Shown here: positions 48,513 through 60,404 of the stretch, piece by piece | Layout of the letters: every line of letters begins with the position of its first letter | Position numbering within the stretch: position 1 is the stretch's first letter | From: Theristus sp. LFF4_11 | Taxonomy: Eukaryota; Nematoda; Chromadorea; Monhysterida; Xyalidae | Assembly: GCA_030248135.1 (NCBI GenBank) | Contig: JASANC010003837.1 | Span: 1-64,000, forward strand | DNA length: 64,000 nucleotides | Direction: 5' to 3' | Notes under the pieces: model-generated | Seen by the model: only the letters and a program-made list of their open reading frames with translations | What the model was told of the DNA's origin: nothing | Databases searched by the model: none | Program-made: the position numbers and the translations under genes

Positions 48513-51296
48513 CTCAACAACTGCCTCAGACGCGCCAAAATGGCACACTATCTCATTCACTTGAATGTCACTTTAGTAAAACCTCGAGTTGTTTCCATGC
48601 ACAAATCATAAAAAAGCTATCACGCCCATGCAATTGTCATGAAATGACATTGTACTGTGACATCCTGTTAGCTTTTATTGGTGGATGACTCAATATCATC
48701 GAACCCAAAGCATGCAAAAGGTAAAAAGCAATAATTTTATAACCGAACAACAAACTTACCTTCCATGTTCAACTTACCTTCAAATTTGAGTTCTGCCAGT
48801 TTTCTGTCACTTTATCTTATCAACTTTTCAATGGGCAGCTCGGGTCATTTGTTTCAAGTCTCTTTCGCCGATAGCTGACCCTTCGAAAAGCTGATAATTT
48901 TGTTTCATGCGGGTTCTCTTGAGTTCGGAGTTTGAGTGGAATTTGGTAAGGATAAAGCCGTGCGTTCACATTATTGTAGTTTTCTCGTTGTGCCATTCTC
49001 TTCAGCAACAAAATCTCTAAGCCGACGTACAAGCAACGTCGTCATGTTTGCAGTGTTGTGTGTTGGATCGAGTCTATAAAGAATGCGCATGTGTGCTTTT
49101 GCTCCATAGCCAGTCTGACAACGCTCTGCAACGACTCACAGTCAACCATTTCAAAGTTGAGTAAATACGAAAAAAATCGTACAGCAACATGCTAACAATT
49201 ACAGAGCATGGCGTTGGGTCTGCACTGCACAGGGAATTCGAGATAAGAATGGAAGTAAAAGCTGTTTTTGGGTTAATCGTGCAATTTGTCATGATTTTAG
49301 GCTGCACGCAGTTTTTAAAGAAACGTTGCACAAAATACAATGTAATCGGTAAAAGTGATGTCAGTGACACGGTCAGTTTGGAACTTTGTAATTTGCAGCT
49401 CAAGACTGTCCAAATGACAGGAAAACTAGTTCACAAATCAAGCAAAGATTTACAAGGCTTTAACTGATCGATTGTCCCTCAGCTTGTGCTTTTATATTGT
49501 GTTCGCTGTTTGAAACACGATCTGAATTGGTCAACTTGCAAACTTTTGCGTCGAGTAGTTTATTTTATAAAATCAAACTTTGTTTTAGTGTCAAATTTCT
49601 GAGTTTGTTCGATCACCAGAACCAACGTTGGGAGCAAACGTGTTGCAGTCTGTTTACAGTTCAACAACAATTAGCTAACATAATGGATGTGAAGCACTCA
49701 AACACAAAACCTCTCGCGAACGATCGACTGAAACTCAAGCCACTCGAGATCAGTGCGAAAAAGCAAAAAAGACAAAAGCTTCAGACTTGGTGATTGAAAC
49801 AAGCACAGTGTGCAGAGCTTGAACGTGAACAGAGGTGATCGCTGGTCTGGGTAAACAGCAACAAGCCGAGTGTGGCAGTATTGATTACCGCGACACGACA
49901 AGTGCATGAGATCGGCATTTTAGTAACTGAAACGCGATTGTTTATTCTGAACGCGTTACATGATCCTCCAAACAAGCACTTTTGTTCGATGCAAAACGGA
50001 ACGCAAATTCACGATAGACATGTGGGTAAATCTTTTAAATCGGTTTCAAATCCAGCACGTTGATTGTTGTAATCGAGTAAAGCCAGTCAAGGTAACTTTT
50101 ATTTTTAAACAATTTTTACCAAACAGCAAAGCTGTGGTGGTGATCATAATAACTGAACTGAACTTGGAGCCTCGGTTCGCTCTTTTAGCAGCTAGCGAGT
50201 GAGCAAAAGGGCGCTGTGAAACACAAAACCGAAAGATAATGGAGAAGTATACTCAGCAGGTGTACACAAACAACAACGGTGAACATTTTGGTGCACACAT
50301 TCTTTCTTTTGCTAGTATGTACAAATAGAAAATCGTCTCTTTTATCACCATTATAACAAATGATGACAAGGTAATCATAAACATACCAAATATAAAGTCT
50401 ACGGTGCCGCACTGAGAGAGAATAGAAGTTGCCTGTTTGCATGCCGAACTAAACTGGCATGGCATTGGACAACCGCGTTGTAGCTTTTGTGTCTACATTT
50501 TCACTTGTCAAAATCGGGTTGTTGCTTGCTAGAGTCGACCGATAAGCTGCATGTTCTGCTCGTGCTACCGAGCAAGCCACCATCAGTTTTGTACACAGTC
50601 ATCGGACAACACAACTGTACATGGCGCACCGTTATTTTTCAATGGCGTTTTTTTCTTGGTTTCTGCTGTTTTCGACCGTGGTTTCCGTGTTTTTCTGCTT
50701 GTGTTGATTTTGGATAAAGCATAAAGCCGGTGTAGCTGACGCATGCATGTCAGTCGAACAGACACAGACAGACTATATAATAAAAACTAACTTTTCAAGT
50801 GTTGAGTGTGCGTGGAGTGGAGCAACAACAGTGGCGCTAACGCTAAAATCTATTACGAAGAATTGTTCTCTCCTCAGCACAAAATCACCATTTGTTGCAT
50901 GAATCAAGCACGCATTGAACATCGACTGCAAACAAACACGTTTGGAACACCGGCAGTGCTGTGTTTTTATTTATTCTCACAACCTTTGCTGCATTTTTGC
51001 ACAATTTTGTCTGGTGGCGTGCCTGTGCATCTCATTCCACGGCACACGTTCAATGTACTTGTTGAACAAACAGCGTTGTGTTGCACGCATTTGTGGTTAC
51101 AAGTTTACTCTAAAAATTTAACGCTTGGTAGCAGCTCCTCGTGACTTACGACTGGTAAAGTTTCTGCTGGAAGCTGCTTTTTAAAAAAAATTGTGAGATA
51201 TAACTCTCAGCAGCATGCCACTAGGAGCTGCCAAATAATGCTGGTCACTCAGTCAATCAATCAATTAGTGAACCAATGAATGAATGAATCAATCAA
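48513..51296. other. Intergenic, no gene seen
   Basis: AT-rich, 2.8 kb. Open frames of up to about 112 codons exist on both strands (for example 49189-49467 and 50806-51144, plus strand), but none has motifs, a clear leader or matching splice sites. I see no repeat or RNA gene. Confidence 0.45.
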
Positions 51297-51304
51297 TCAA
51301 TCAC
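51252..51304 (+). repeat. Tetranucleotide microsatellite, (TCAA)n and (TGAA)n
   Basis: TCAATCAATCAATTAG, then CAATGAATGAATGAATCAATCAATCAATCAC. It overlaps the last codons and TGA stop of the coiled-coil gene on the minus strand, so repeat-length changes could alter its C-terminus. Confidence 0.85.
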
Positions 51305-52180
51305 TACGTCTGTCATATTTCTCGCGGCGTGGCCTGCGAGTGCCCTCATAGAGGCGTGGCTCAGGCACCTCGCGTTGCAGTCTGTGCGGCTGTCTGGGCG
51401 CAGTGAACGCATTGTGCCTGCGACCGGCTGTGTGCTCAGTGCCAGTGCGTTTGTTGGCCCCAGACGCAGTTGCACTGTGCAGCTCGTCCAGCGCCAACGA
51501 CAGCTTCTCGTTCTCTTCCTCCAGTTCACGGTTGCGATCGGCCAATTGCTGATTGCTCGTCATCAGTTGCTCGATTCGCTCCATGTAACGGCGCGTGTCT
51601 TGGTCACGTGATTTGCGTTCACTGCGTATTCAAGACGTAATCAAATGATTTTTCCCCCTAAAGCACGTGTTATTGATATTGTTATTGTTATTTTCCCCCT
51701 AAATATTAGCGATCATATTGGTGATCACCAACAGCAACGTTTGCACAGTGTACCACCAGACTTATATGCCACTCAATCAGCTTCACAGTTTCACCTGCGC
51801 ATGCTTGTGTGCGCATTGAGGCCAACCGCAGCGTACCTGTTCCAGCGTTCGTCAGCCAGATCAACGCGTTTCTCGAGCAACTCGACCACCGTGGACACGG
51901 TCGACGCGTTCGACTGCTGCGACTGGCTGTCGTCCGCACGCACGTTGTTGTCCTCCGATCGCAGGTTGCTGCTGCTGAAGCTGCGTGTCAACGGATGTGT
52001 CGGCATGTCTGACGAGCATGCACGCGTGGTGGACGCTGCAAATGTCTGTGTGTCATTGCGACATTGACAAAAACGAGGTTCCTTGGTAGCTGCCGGCTTT
52101 GAAGCAGTGTCACGCATCGAGCGAGCCCCCGCGACCGTGTGGTGGGGCATGGTGTGACTGCCGCAACCAACACCAACCAT
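51297..52180 (-). CDS. Coiled-coil protein, unknown
   Basis: Two minus-strand exons (51837-52180 and 51297-51621) give 222 residues from the first in-frame ATG after the upstream non-ATG extension, so the true N-terminus may lie in an earlier exon. The first half is Ser/Thr/Gln-rich. A coiled coil spans the exon junction: VELLEKRVDLADERWNR, then MERIEQLMTSNQQLADRNRE and LEEENEKLSLALDELH. The tail is basic and Arg-rich (RREKYDRRSD). The exon split in phase (AG plus T) and continuity of heptads across it support the model. The coiled coil is loosely like the C-terminal leucine zipper of MYPT-type phosphatase subunits, but I cannot assign it. Confidence 0.6.
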
Positions 52181-53292
52181 CTCGTGTCGTGTCGCGGCAG
52201 CCGCACCATGCTTCACCACACCACCGCACAGCAATGAAGCGAATGAATTAACTCATCGTACCAGATTTTAAACTACAGATAGAAATTGGTAGGTGCGCGA
52301 CAGAAAACTTGAAGAGCAACGATAAACTGTGCCACGTCGAGAACATAAAAGCAGTGCGTCACAGGAGAACACGTTTGCTGCTGTTGGTTTGGAATGTTCG
52401 CCGTTACATTTGCGCTGGTGCGTCGGTGTGTGTGACATCCGGTGACCGAGGAGGAATGCAATGTGTCCACTTTGGTTCTTTGTCGTGTCACTGGTTGCCG
52501 TGGAAAAATGCAAAGCACGCTCACACATCACTGAGCTATTTGTCAAGTTCGCTCGACTGAATGCACATTTTCAAAGAGTTTTAAACTCAAATTATCGGTC
52601 GGTGTGAGAAAATTCGATTTTTCACGCACGGAAACAGCACACTCAGTTGTTTGCAACACTCGTTGTTGCTTCTATGTTTTTTTCCATCGCATTAGAACCA
52701 GCAATGCAAACGGTAACAAAGCACGATGTTGAAATAAGCAGAATTGAATTTCATCACATGATAAACAAACTGAATAAAATTCCATGCAATCATCGACAAC
52801 GATCACAAGAATACTGAACACTCGCTCATAAAATCATATCAAAATTGTAGTTTGTAAACTTCTTCGACAATACCACCAATATACATTTCAACGTGAAAAA
52901 CTGGCGTTATAATATCTAATCCAGTCAGATGAAGTGCAAAAATGAAAGAGTACCATGGAGAGGAAGAGGAGAATAACCAATTTCCGAAAATCCAAAGCTG
53001 AAAGCGTGAAAAACGACCGAGTAAAAAGACCCAAACCTGTGCAGAAACGTGTTGAAGTTCAGTTGAAATCACCGGGATTGGACTCGCTCAGACGTTCAGA
53101 GCAACAAACATTCTGATTTCTGAACTCCAATCAACCTTCACTTCGGTTTGTCGTCTCGTTTCACCGACACCGCGCACCACCTTTGCATTTCAGAAGAAAA
53201 CCGTTTTGCGAATAATTCAAAAAATAAAAAAATGCCAGTTCAAAACAAAGTCAGTTGGGCTGCGCTGATAGATAATAATGGTAAAACAAGTA
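52181..53292. other. Intergenic, no gene seen
   Basis: About 1.1 kb, with only short frames. The part next to 52180 may contain a missed 5' exon of the coiled-coil gene. Confidence 0.4.
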
Positions 53293-53564
53293 CAGTATGG
53301 CCGAATAAATAAGGTAGTCCTTGTATTCTTCATCAAGGCGGGATTAGTCGCAGACTACGAGTTGTGTTTTTCAAGAATGCCAAGATAATTTCCAATCGCA
53401 AGTGCAGTGGAGGAAAAATAAACCGAATAGCACGAAAAATCAATTAGTTGAAAAAGATGTCAAATTTGACACAACTGGGTTTCTGAACGTCTTTTTTCTT
53501 TCATTCAAATTCCGCGCACTCCTTGCACCTTGAAAAAGGCTGCCATGTTTAATCGGCCATTCCG
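53293..53564 (-). mobile_element. MITE, family 1, copy 3 (inverted)
   Basis: The 272 bp copy is the reverse complement of the copies at 10236-10500 and 42266-42537. Ends are CAGTATGGCCGAATAAATAA and its partner AATCGGCCATTCCG. It is flanked by TA on both sides (53291-53292 and 53565-53566), giving a clean TA target duplication. It contains the shared ATCAAGGCGGGAT and AACGTCTTTTTTCTTTCATT blocks. Confidence 0.9.
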
Positions 53565-54058
53565 TATCACTAGAACGCAATAATCGTTGGTTGATGAAAA
53601 TGACAGAAATTATAAATAAGATGAAAACTGTGAAAAGCAGCACTCTTAACAACGATAACAAAACCAATACGAACAGCACTAAAAATTGGTGTAAAGAGAT
53701 CATGGCTGCAGAAGAGTGCAGTAACAAAGAACACCGTACAACGTCATCGTTTGTATTGTGGCAACAAAGTTGTTTGAAAGCAACATACTTTCACTTCGTT
53801 AACAGCAGCAATCGACTATCAAACGCTAAAACTATGAAAGCAGCAGCGCCAAAACAAGAAACAATGAGTAGCCCACCGGTTCAGTACGATTAGAAAGTAA
53901 GAAACCGAAATCGAACTGGCAATGAATCATGAGAACCACAGCAACGTATAGACATCATGTCAAGCAGCAACTGGCTTGCTTGTACCACAGCCAAGTGCAC
54001 ATGGCCGTGTGACAGCGAGCACCGATGGCGAGCGCCTGTGTGCCTGGCGTGCGTGCGG

Positions 54059-57000
54059 TCACGCGAGGTCGCAGCGATGTCTGTGCGCGCGCTGCCTCTG
54101 CGCCGGCCGCACGCTCATCTCGGCCGGCGATATCTTGCGCGTCGTTTTGCTCGTGTTCGCAGTGGCAGCGGTGCCAGCGACAGTCACGACCGCCTCCTTG
54201 CCGGTGTCCAGCTGCTGCTGTGTCAGTGTTCTAGCCTGCATACGTGCGTGTGAGTGCGTCTGTGCAGTGGTGCTGGTGCACGCAGCTGGCACTGCACCTT
54301 TGTTCTGATCACCGAGCACTTGCACGTGCACGTCGCCCGTGTCCGCGGCACTCTGCGCACGCGAGTCGCAGTCGACCATCGCGATCACGTTCGCCTCCAG
54401 CTCCTCGTCGAACATGATGTCCAACTGAGAGACGTCTTCGGCCGAGGACGACTTGGATGTGTCCGTGTGCTTCGCGTCCATGACAGTGAGCATTGTGCTC
54501 CAGCAGCGTTTGTTGCGCTGCATGCACTCGTACGAGGCGGCAGAGCCGGGCAGCAGCTCAGACAACGCGCTAAAAGGCACACAAGTGACAAGCAGTTGTG
54601 AGGCAACAACGAAATTATAGAAAATAACCAACTGAAATAAAGGCAAGCCGATGGTGTCGTAGAAGTCGATCTGCAACTTCGGTATCCTCGCCCGATTTCG
54701 ATCCATCATTTCCGATGGATTGTTGCCCATCTCTTTCTCGAGGTCACCTTGCGAGAAGAACTCCGCGTAAATGGTCGCCTGACGAATGAAAAAAAAACAT
54801 GAAGTATTTTCGAAATTGAAGTTCCTGTAAAATGGGATTACAGAGTGCAGTGCTGTTTTAATGAGATAAAATCAGAGCGTTTTGCAACAGCAAACACGGC
54901 AAACGCACGGCGATCTTCTTGCTCGCCGGCCAGTCCTTGCTCTGGTCGGAGATGTCACTTGTGTTCATCATGACGCACAGCAGCAGACGACGATGCTCGC
55001 TGTTGTTCGCGTTGAAGCCGCCTGAAATCGGCGAAAAACAGTGAACCAACACAACGAAACTGATGAAATAAAAACGCAAACGGACGAACAAACAACACAC
55101 AAACTTTCGAGCATTTTGTTGATGTACGGCCGCCGTCGAAAGTGCGTCGCAATGTCGGTCGCCAGGATGATCTCACGAAGATTGTCCAAGACCGCTTGGT
55201 ATTCCTGGAATGCGACAAACTTGGGCATCTTACAAAAACCAACAAAGATTTAGCCCAATGGTTTGTTTTTTAAACATTCACCGCAACGTACCTCTCGGCT
55301 CAGCTGATCAAGAATATTGCTGTCCTCCTTACTCAGAATGCAAACGGTCTGCGCAAAATGATGTCTCTGAAAGGGCAAACAAAATGAGCGGTGCGCCAGT
55401 ATGAATCTGCTCGTCATTCCAAAATGCAGTTCACAAGCAACCGTGTCTTTCCAGAACTTACTTCCAGCACCGATCCTTCCGAGCTGTACATTTGCGCTAG
55501 AGGTGTCTTCTGAAATAAAAAAGATATGTAAAGGCTGATTTAAGCGAAGTTTTGATTGGTTAGCCCAATAAACAAGACGCACAAACCGATTGCACTTGAA
55601 AGGCGTTCGTTGTGCCGCGGTGGTCAATGTCGTGGCAAATGCTCGCAGTCAGCAACGACAGCGTTTCAAGCGATCTGCAATAAAACTGTTGTGCGCAGGC
55701 GTCATGTAACTGTAGCCACAAAACACCAAAAGCCTATGTAATGCTGGCACTCTGCAGCAACTAAACATCGACAACGTTGATTGGTTGAGTAATGAAGTTC
55801 TCAGCAATAGTGTTCAATGCAGTCATCAGCAACAGCAACAGACGTGAGCAGCTTCTTGCAGTCGCTCATGTGCAGCAGCAGGTACATGTAGTGCGTCACC
55901 GAGAATGCGTGCGACCAGTTGTGGTAGGGCACGTCGCGGTAGCCCTGGCGCACCGTCAGCAGAAAGCGCGACAGCGTCCGTCGGTTCATCCGGTAACGCG
56001 ACACCAAACCGAGCTCCTGAGGCGTGCGTGCGTTTGCATGTGAACGTGCGAAACACCAACGCAGCAACTGCTACTGACTGCACACCAATAGTACCTCCGC
56101 TCCATCAGTACTTGCCTTGTCCGGCAGAACCAATCAGCGAGCTCAGTTCAAACTCAAAAGGGCATGTTCCACAGTCCGTCCATCTTTTTCACATCGCACT
56201 CCACCAAACAACGCAATCGACCGGGCCGACCATGGAACATGTGGTGTAGTTGGCCGCGGTTTCACTCACAGCGTACATGCTGACGCACGCATCCAACTGT
56301 TTGTTGCTGGTGCCAACTTCGCGCGGCAAAAACTGAATCTCGTTGAACTCCCTGTGGAACGATTCAACTGGTTTGATTTCGCCCATACTCATCCGGAGCA
56401 CGTCTTCATCAGGCACCTGCAGAACGGTAAAAAAATCAGGCTTCTTGAATGTTTGCACTGATCATCAACCAAGCAAAAACACTTCTGGTCAGTAAAGAAT
56501 GACGAAACTGAACTCGCGGCAACAAACACTTTGAATGAAACATCAGCTTTACCGTTGACGTATTATTGGTCATCATCAGTTCACTTGCGACGTTATAGCG
56601 TCGTTGTGTCTCTTTCAGCTTGCGATACAATAGACACTGCAACAGAGCAAAACAGAAACTGCACCGAACGTCTGCATGAGAGCACATAGAATAATGTGCA
56701 ACATAAATGCAAGTGAATACAAGCGTACGTGCGAAATGCTGATGGCACAGTAGACCGAGAACGCAGTGGCGATGTTCTCGTCGTGTTCGGTGAAGTTGCT
56801 GCGGCCGAGCTTGTTGCACAGCTCTGCGACGCCAATCACGCCACCATCGGAGTCCTTGATTGGCACGCACAGAATGTTGCGCGTGAAAAAACCCGTGCGC
56901 TCGTCTACTTCGCGGTAGAACAACGGGTGACTGAGAATGCGTAGAACTGTTGCAATGACTTTGGGGGAAAATGTTGTGATTGTGCATCACGGACGGCGGA

Positions 57001-60000
57001 TGGAGTAGGAGTATGGACGACCACAGAAATAGCTGTTGTTAACAGTTTAAAAAAGTAAATAGCAGCAGCTTTCAGGCATAACAGCAGCAGCTTTCATGCT
57101 TTCAGGTTATATCCTGCTTGCTGCTGACACAGCCCATGCACCCTGGTGCTAGCCCATTTCGGTAGTGTGCCCTTGGCGCGTACCTGTAGGCGTCCTTAAC
57201 GTTCATCAGTTCGCCAGTGACTGCCACTTTGCCTGCGATTCCATGGTCCAACGGCACACGAATCTCAGACAGATAATCATTGGTCATGCCATTCTTTTCA
57301 AACACCTCAGCCACCAGCTCACTGTTGTCCTTGTCCAACAGGAACAGCGAACAGCTGCAAGTTTTTTTGGAGTTTCTAATTTGAAATACGAACAAGTCCT
57401 GACTCGTTCTCACTATGCAAAAAAAATTACTAAACAGACATACGTTTCCGCTTGGACAAGCGTTTTCGCCTCTTTTGTGATGTTACGCACCAATTGACTC
57501 ATGTCATCTGAAAGAGAAGGCAGCTCAAATAAGGCTGAAAAGAAAAACAAGTTTGAGCAGACAAATTTGCCAACAACCCACCAAGACTGGAGAATACGTT
57601 TTGTGCCATTGAGAGGAATATCTGACTCTGCTGTGCCAATCGTTTCTGCTGCTCAACGTTCAGCACAATGCCCAACAAGGATGCGATCAGGCGTAACCGC
57701 GGCTTCAACCATCGCACTTCTTCAGCAGCACTACTGAAACAAAATGCGTTCCAACTTAGAACTAATCCGTTGTATTAACAAGCATAACTCCGTTGTAACT
57801 GATGAAACCAGGATAAAGATAGAAGGCACATGCATAATTAATTGATGTGGTTCATTACTGCGGTGGTGGTCGAATAAAGCAGTATACATTTTTGATGTTA
57901 CATAGCAGAATATGCAGAAATGTTCGTGATGTCTTGCCATTGCGTACAGAGTACGTCAAGCATGATGGAAGCTCAACGCATCAGCCTCATTATTGAAAAG
58001 CACAAAGTCGACAGCTCCGCTGAGTGATTTATTAGTAACCAACGTCATAACTGGTCTTGGTTTACGTAGCTGGCACGGTCCATTAAGTCAAAATTACATA
58101 ACAACGTAAAACCCTGGGCATTAGCACTTAATCAATCAACCGGCTAGCTATACGCTTAGCATTGAAGTTATAAGCCTCTGTTATTAAACGTGTCACGTGA
58201 CACTGGAGTGGAAAATGTTCAATTAAAACATTTTGCAACATCAGACCACCAGCTTACGCAAAAACGGTTGCAGTGAAAAGTGAAACGAGAATACCAATCA
58301 GAAACGGTTTACAGTTGAAGACGACGACAACGTGCAACGTACTTTGGGTATTTATGGAACAGACAGAGCGAGGCAATCAGGCCGGACTTTGCATGTATCG
58401 GCAGCAGCGTGTACCGGCAGCACCACTGTCCGCTGCTGTCGGCGACGTCCGCACGCGCACACGCACTCTGGTCGTCTGACTCGACTGGCGCTGTCCCTTG
58501 ACCAACGGTGGTGTCGTACAACGAAGCGATGCTGTCACGGGAGCACTGCAACGCACAAACAACACATCAGCATCAGTCGATGGCTCATATCTCATTTTGG
58601 TTCGAGGAAATCCCAGATCAGTCAGAGTCACGTTGCAAGTAAACACAGCATCATGATCCCTTGCTTCTCTCTCCGTCTGTCTGCAGCGGTTGTTCGGCGA
58701 AAGTTTGCCTAGTAGCTTAGCTCGGCAAAGAGAAATCGCCAAAAGGTGTCATCTTATCTTTGCACTTACCATAATAAAAGTCAGCATTTAGATTTAACCG
58801 AATGTTCTTCGACAGTTCAACTTCTACAGACACGGCAGTGAACAAATATTATTATGAATACGCTGGATGCTGTAGGAACGCTTGGAAAATGTAGCAAAGT
58901 TCTGCGGAAGGCAACTAGCAAACAGAGTTAGGCAACATGAAGTCCAATGGGAAATACGAATGTGACACACATGAATAATTGAACTCAAACATTTACTTCG
59001 GTGGCCGAAACAAACGAACATCAACGCAATGTTGTTTGCGTTGGCTACTTTGCCAAATGACAAAAAACCGGGTTGAACCAGTTCTTCTGACGTGCTCACC
59101 AAAAGAAAGTAAGTGTAAACATTGAAAGTCGGTGCTCAGTTTGTGAAAGTGCGACGTCTTTATGAATTTTTTATCACCTGACCTGAATAAGTTACAGTGT
59201 ACTCACAGGTACACAAACAACTTCAAACACATTTTAGATAAAAAATGCAAGAAAAAAAACCAAGGCAACTTTTAACCAGTCGCGAAAATAAAACCAAATC
59301 AAATACCAACAGACCTCTGAGATTGAGTTAGACGTGGAAGGCACTTCGTCACTGAATGCAAACAAACTGTTGAATGACTCGATACGACCCTGCAATGGGA
59401 CACAAACAAAATACCACGGTTTCCAGGTTTTGTTTTTGTCCCACCCACGAACTCGCTTGAAATGAAAGAATGACACAACTGGAAATAAGATGCGAGTGAG
59501 CATCCACGTTGAGTCATCGAATGGAAAACGAAAAAAAACAAAACGCTAATTTGAAACGTACACATGACACTGGCGACGACAACTCCTGGTCATCGCAGAC
59601 CTTGAACGAAAAATATCAAACTTTATCATACAGAAGAAACAACGTTCAAAACGGTCATTACGAAAGTAACAGAAAAAATGTTAAAATAGCAGCCGAACTT
59701 ACGGAGCAGTCTACAGTGCCCGTGTCAGGCGAGAACAGCAGCAACGCGCTCGCACTGCAGCCAGACTCCGCTTTTACCTGCAACAACGACAGAAACAAAT
59801 CGTCAAGCCGACAATAAAAAGCGGACATTACGAAAACCGTTTTCGAAAAAATGATCATCATTCATTGCTTTATCGCGGAGCGGAGCCCACTGAAGCAAAA
59901 CAGACGAAATCATCTTGCGAACATGCTCCTATGCCCGTGGAATGCAGTGCAAAACCAGTCTCCAACCGAAACGCACCCATTTGTTAAGCAGACGCTGGAA

Positions 60001-60404
60001 ATTTACGGTCGAAGAGTTGCGCGCGGCCGCCTCTGCAACAAAAAGCGCCAGCAGTGTGTTTTCTGTGTGGCTTCCAGCTGGCTGCAGTTCAACTTATCAT
60101 CGCCACCAGGTTTCCCCACAGCCAACGCACAATGTCTTTTTTTTAAAACTAACCATCGATCATGGATGGGTCATATGAGTCTGCTAGATGCTCACGTACA
60201 TGTTATGGACACCACACACTTCCTGCCACAAAGTGGGTCGACCAAAGAAGAAGACAATGCGTGTTATACATTGCAATGTTATGCGACGTTTGTGCCAGTG
60301 CAAGCCCAACCGCACACGAGTGTTCGTGCGCACGCAAACGCACCTAACAACTCGACCAAGTGCTCGTTGATGGCGTTGCTGCTGGTGCACGCGTGCTGCA
60401 TCAT
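54059..60404 (-). CDS. PDE2-like cyclic nucleotide phosphodiesterase (GAF-A, GAF-B, catalytic)
   Basis: Hydrolyses cAMP/cGMP; PDE2 enzymes are activated by cGMP bound to GAF-B. Twenty-two exons give about 920 residues (human PDE2A: 941). The first exon starts [20 protein letters not shown] after an in-frame stop. GAF-A spans about 20-250 ([17 protein letters not shown]). GAF-B spans about 285-440 ([55 protein letters not shown]). The catalytic domain has [77 protein letters not shown] and [10 protein letters not shown], with the purine-binding Gln in [11 protein letters not shown] low-complexity tail of about 145 residues follows. The junction from exon 59315-59389 to 58997-59086 is one base out of phase. 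Other exons: 60344-60404, 59977-60032, 59703-59777, 58770-58823, 58632-58708, 58343-58545, 57582-57733, 57444-57507, 57184-57354, 56729-56930, 56553-56636, 56270-56416, 55844-56016, 55587-55674, 55462-55509, 55292-55366, 55105-55204, 54909-55021, 54633-54778, 54059-54569. Confidence 0.92.

Noticed and set aside
59509..59817. Plus-strand 102-codon ORF inside the PDE2-like gene
   Set aside because: It is antisense to the GAF-A exon 59703-59777 and is polar low-complexity sequence.
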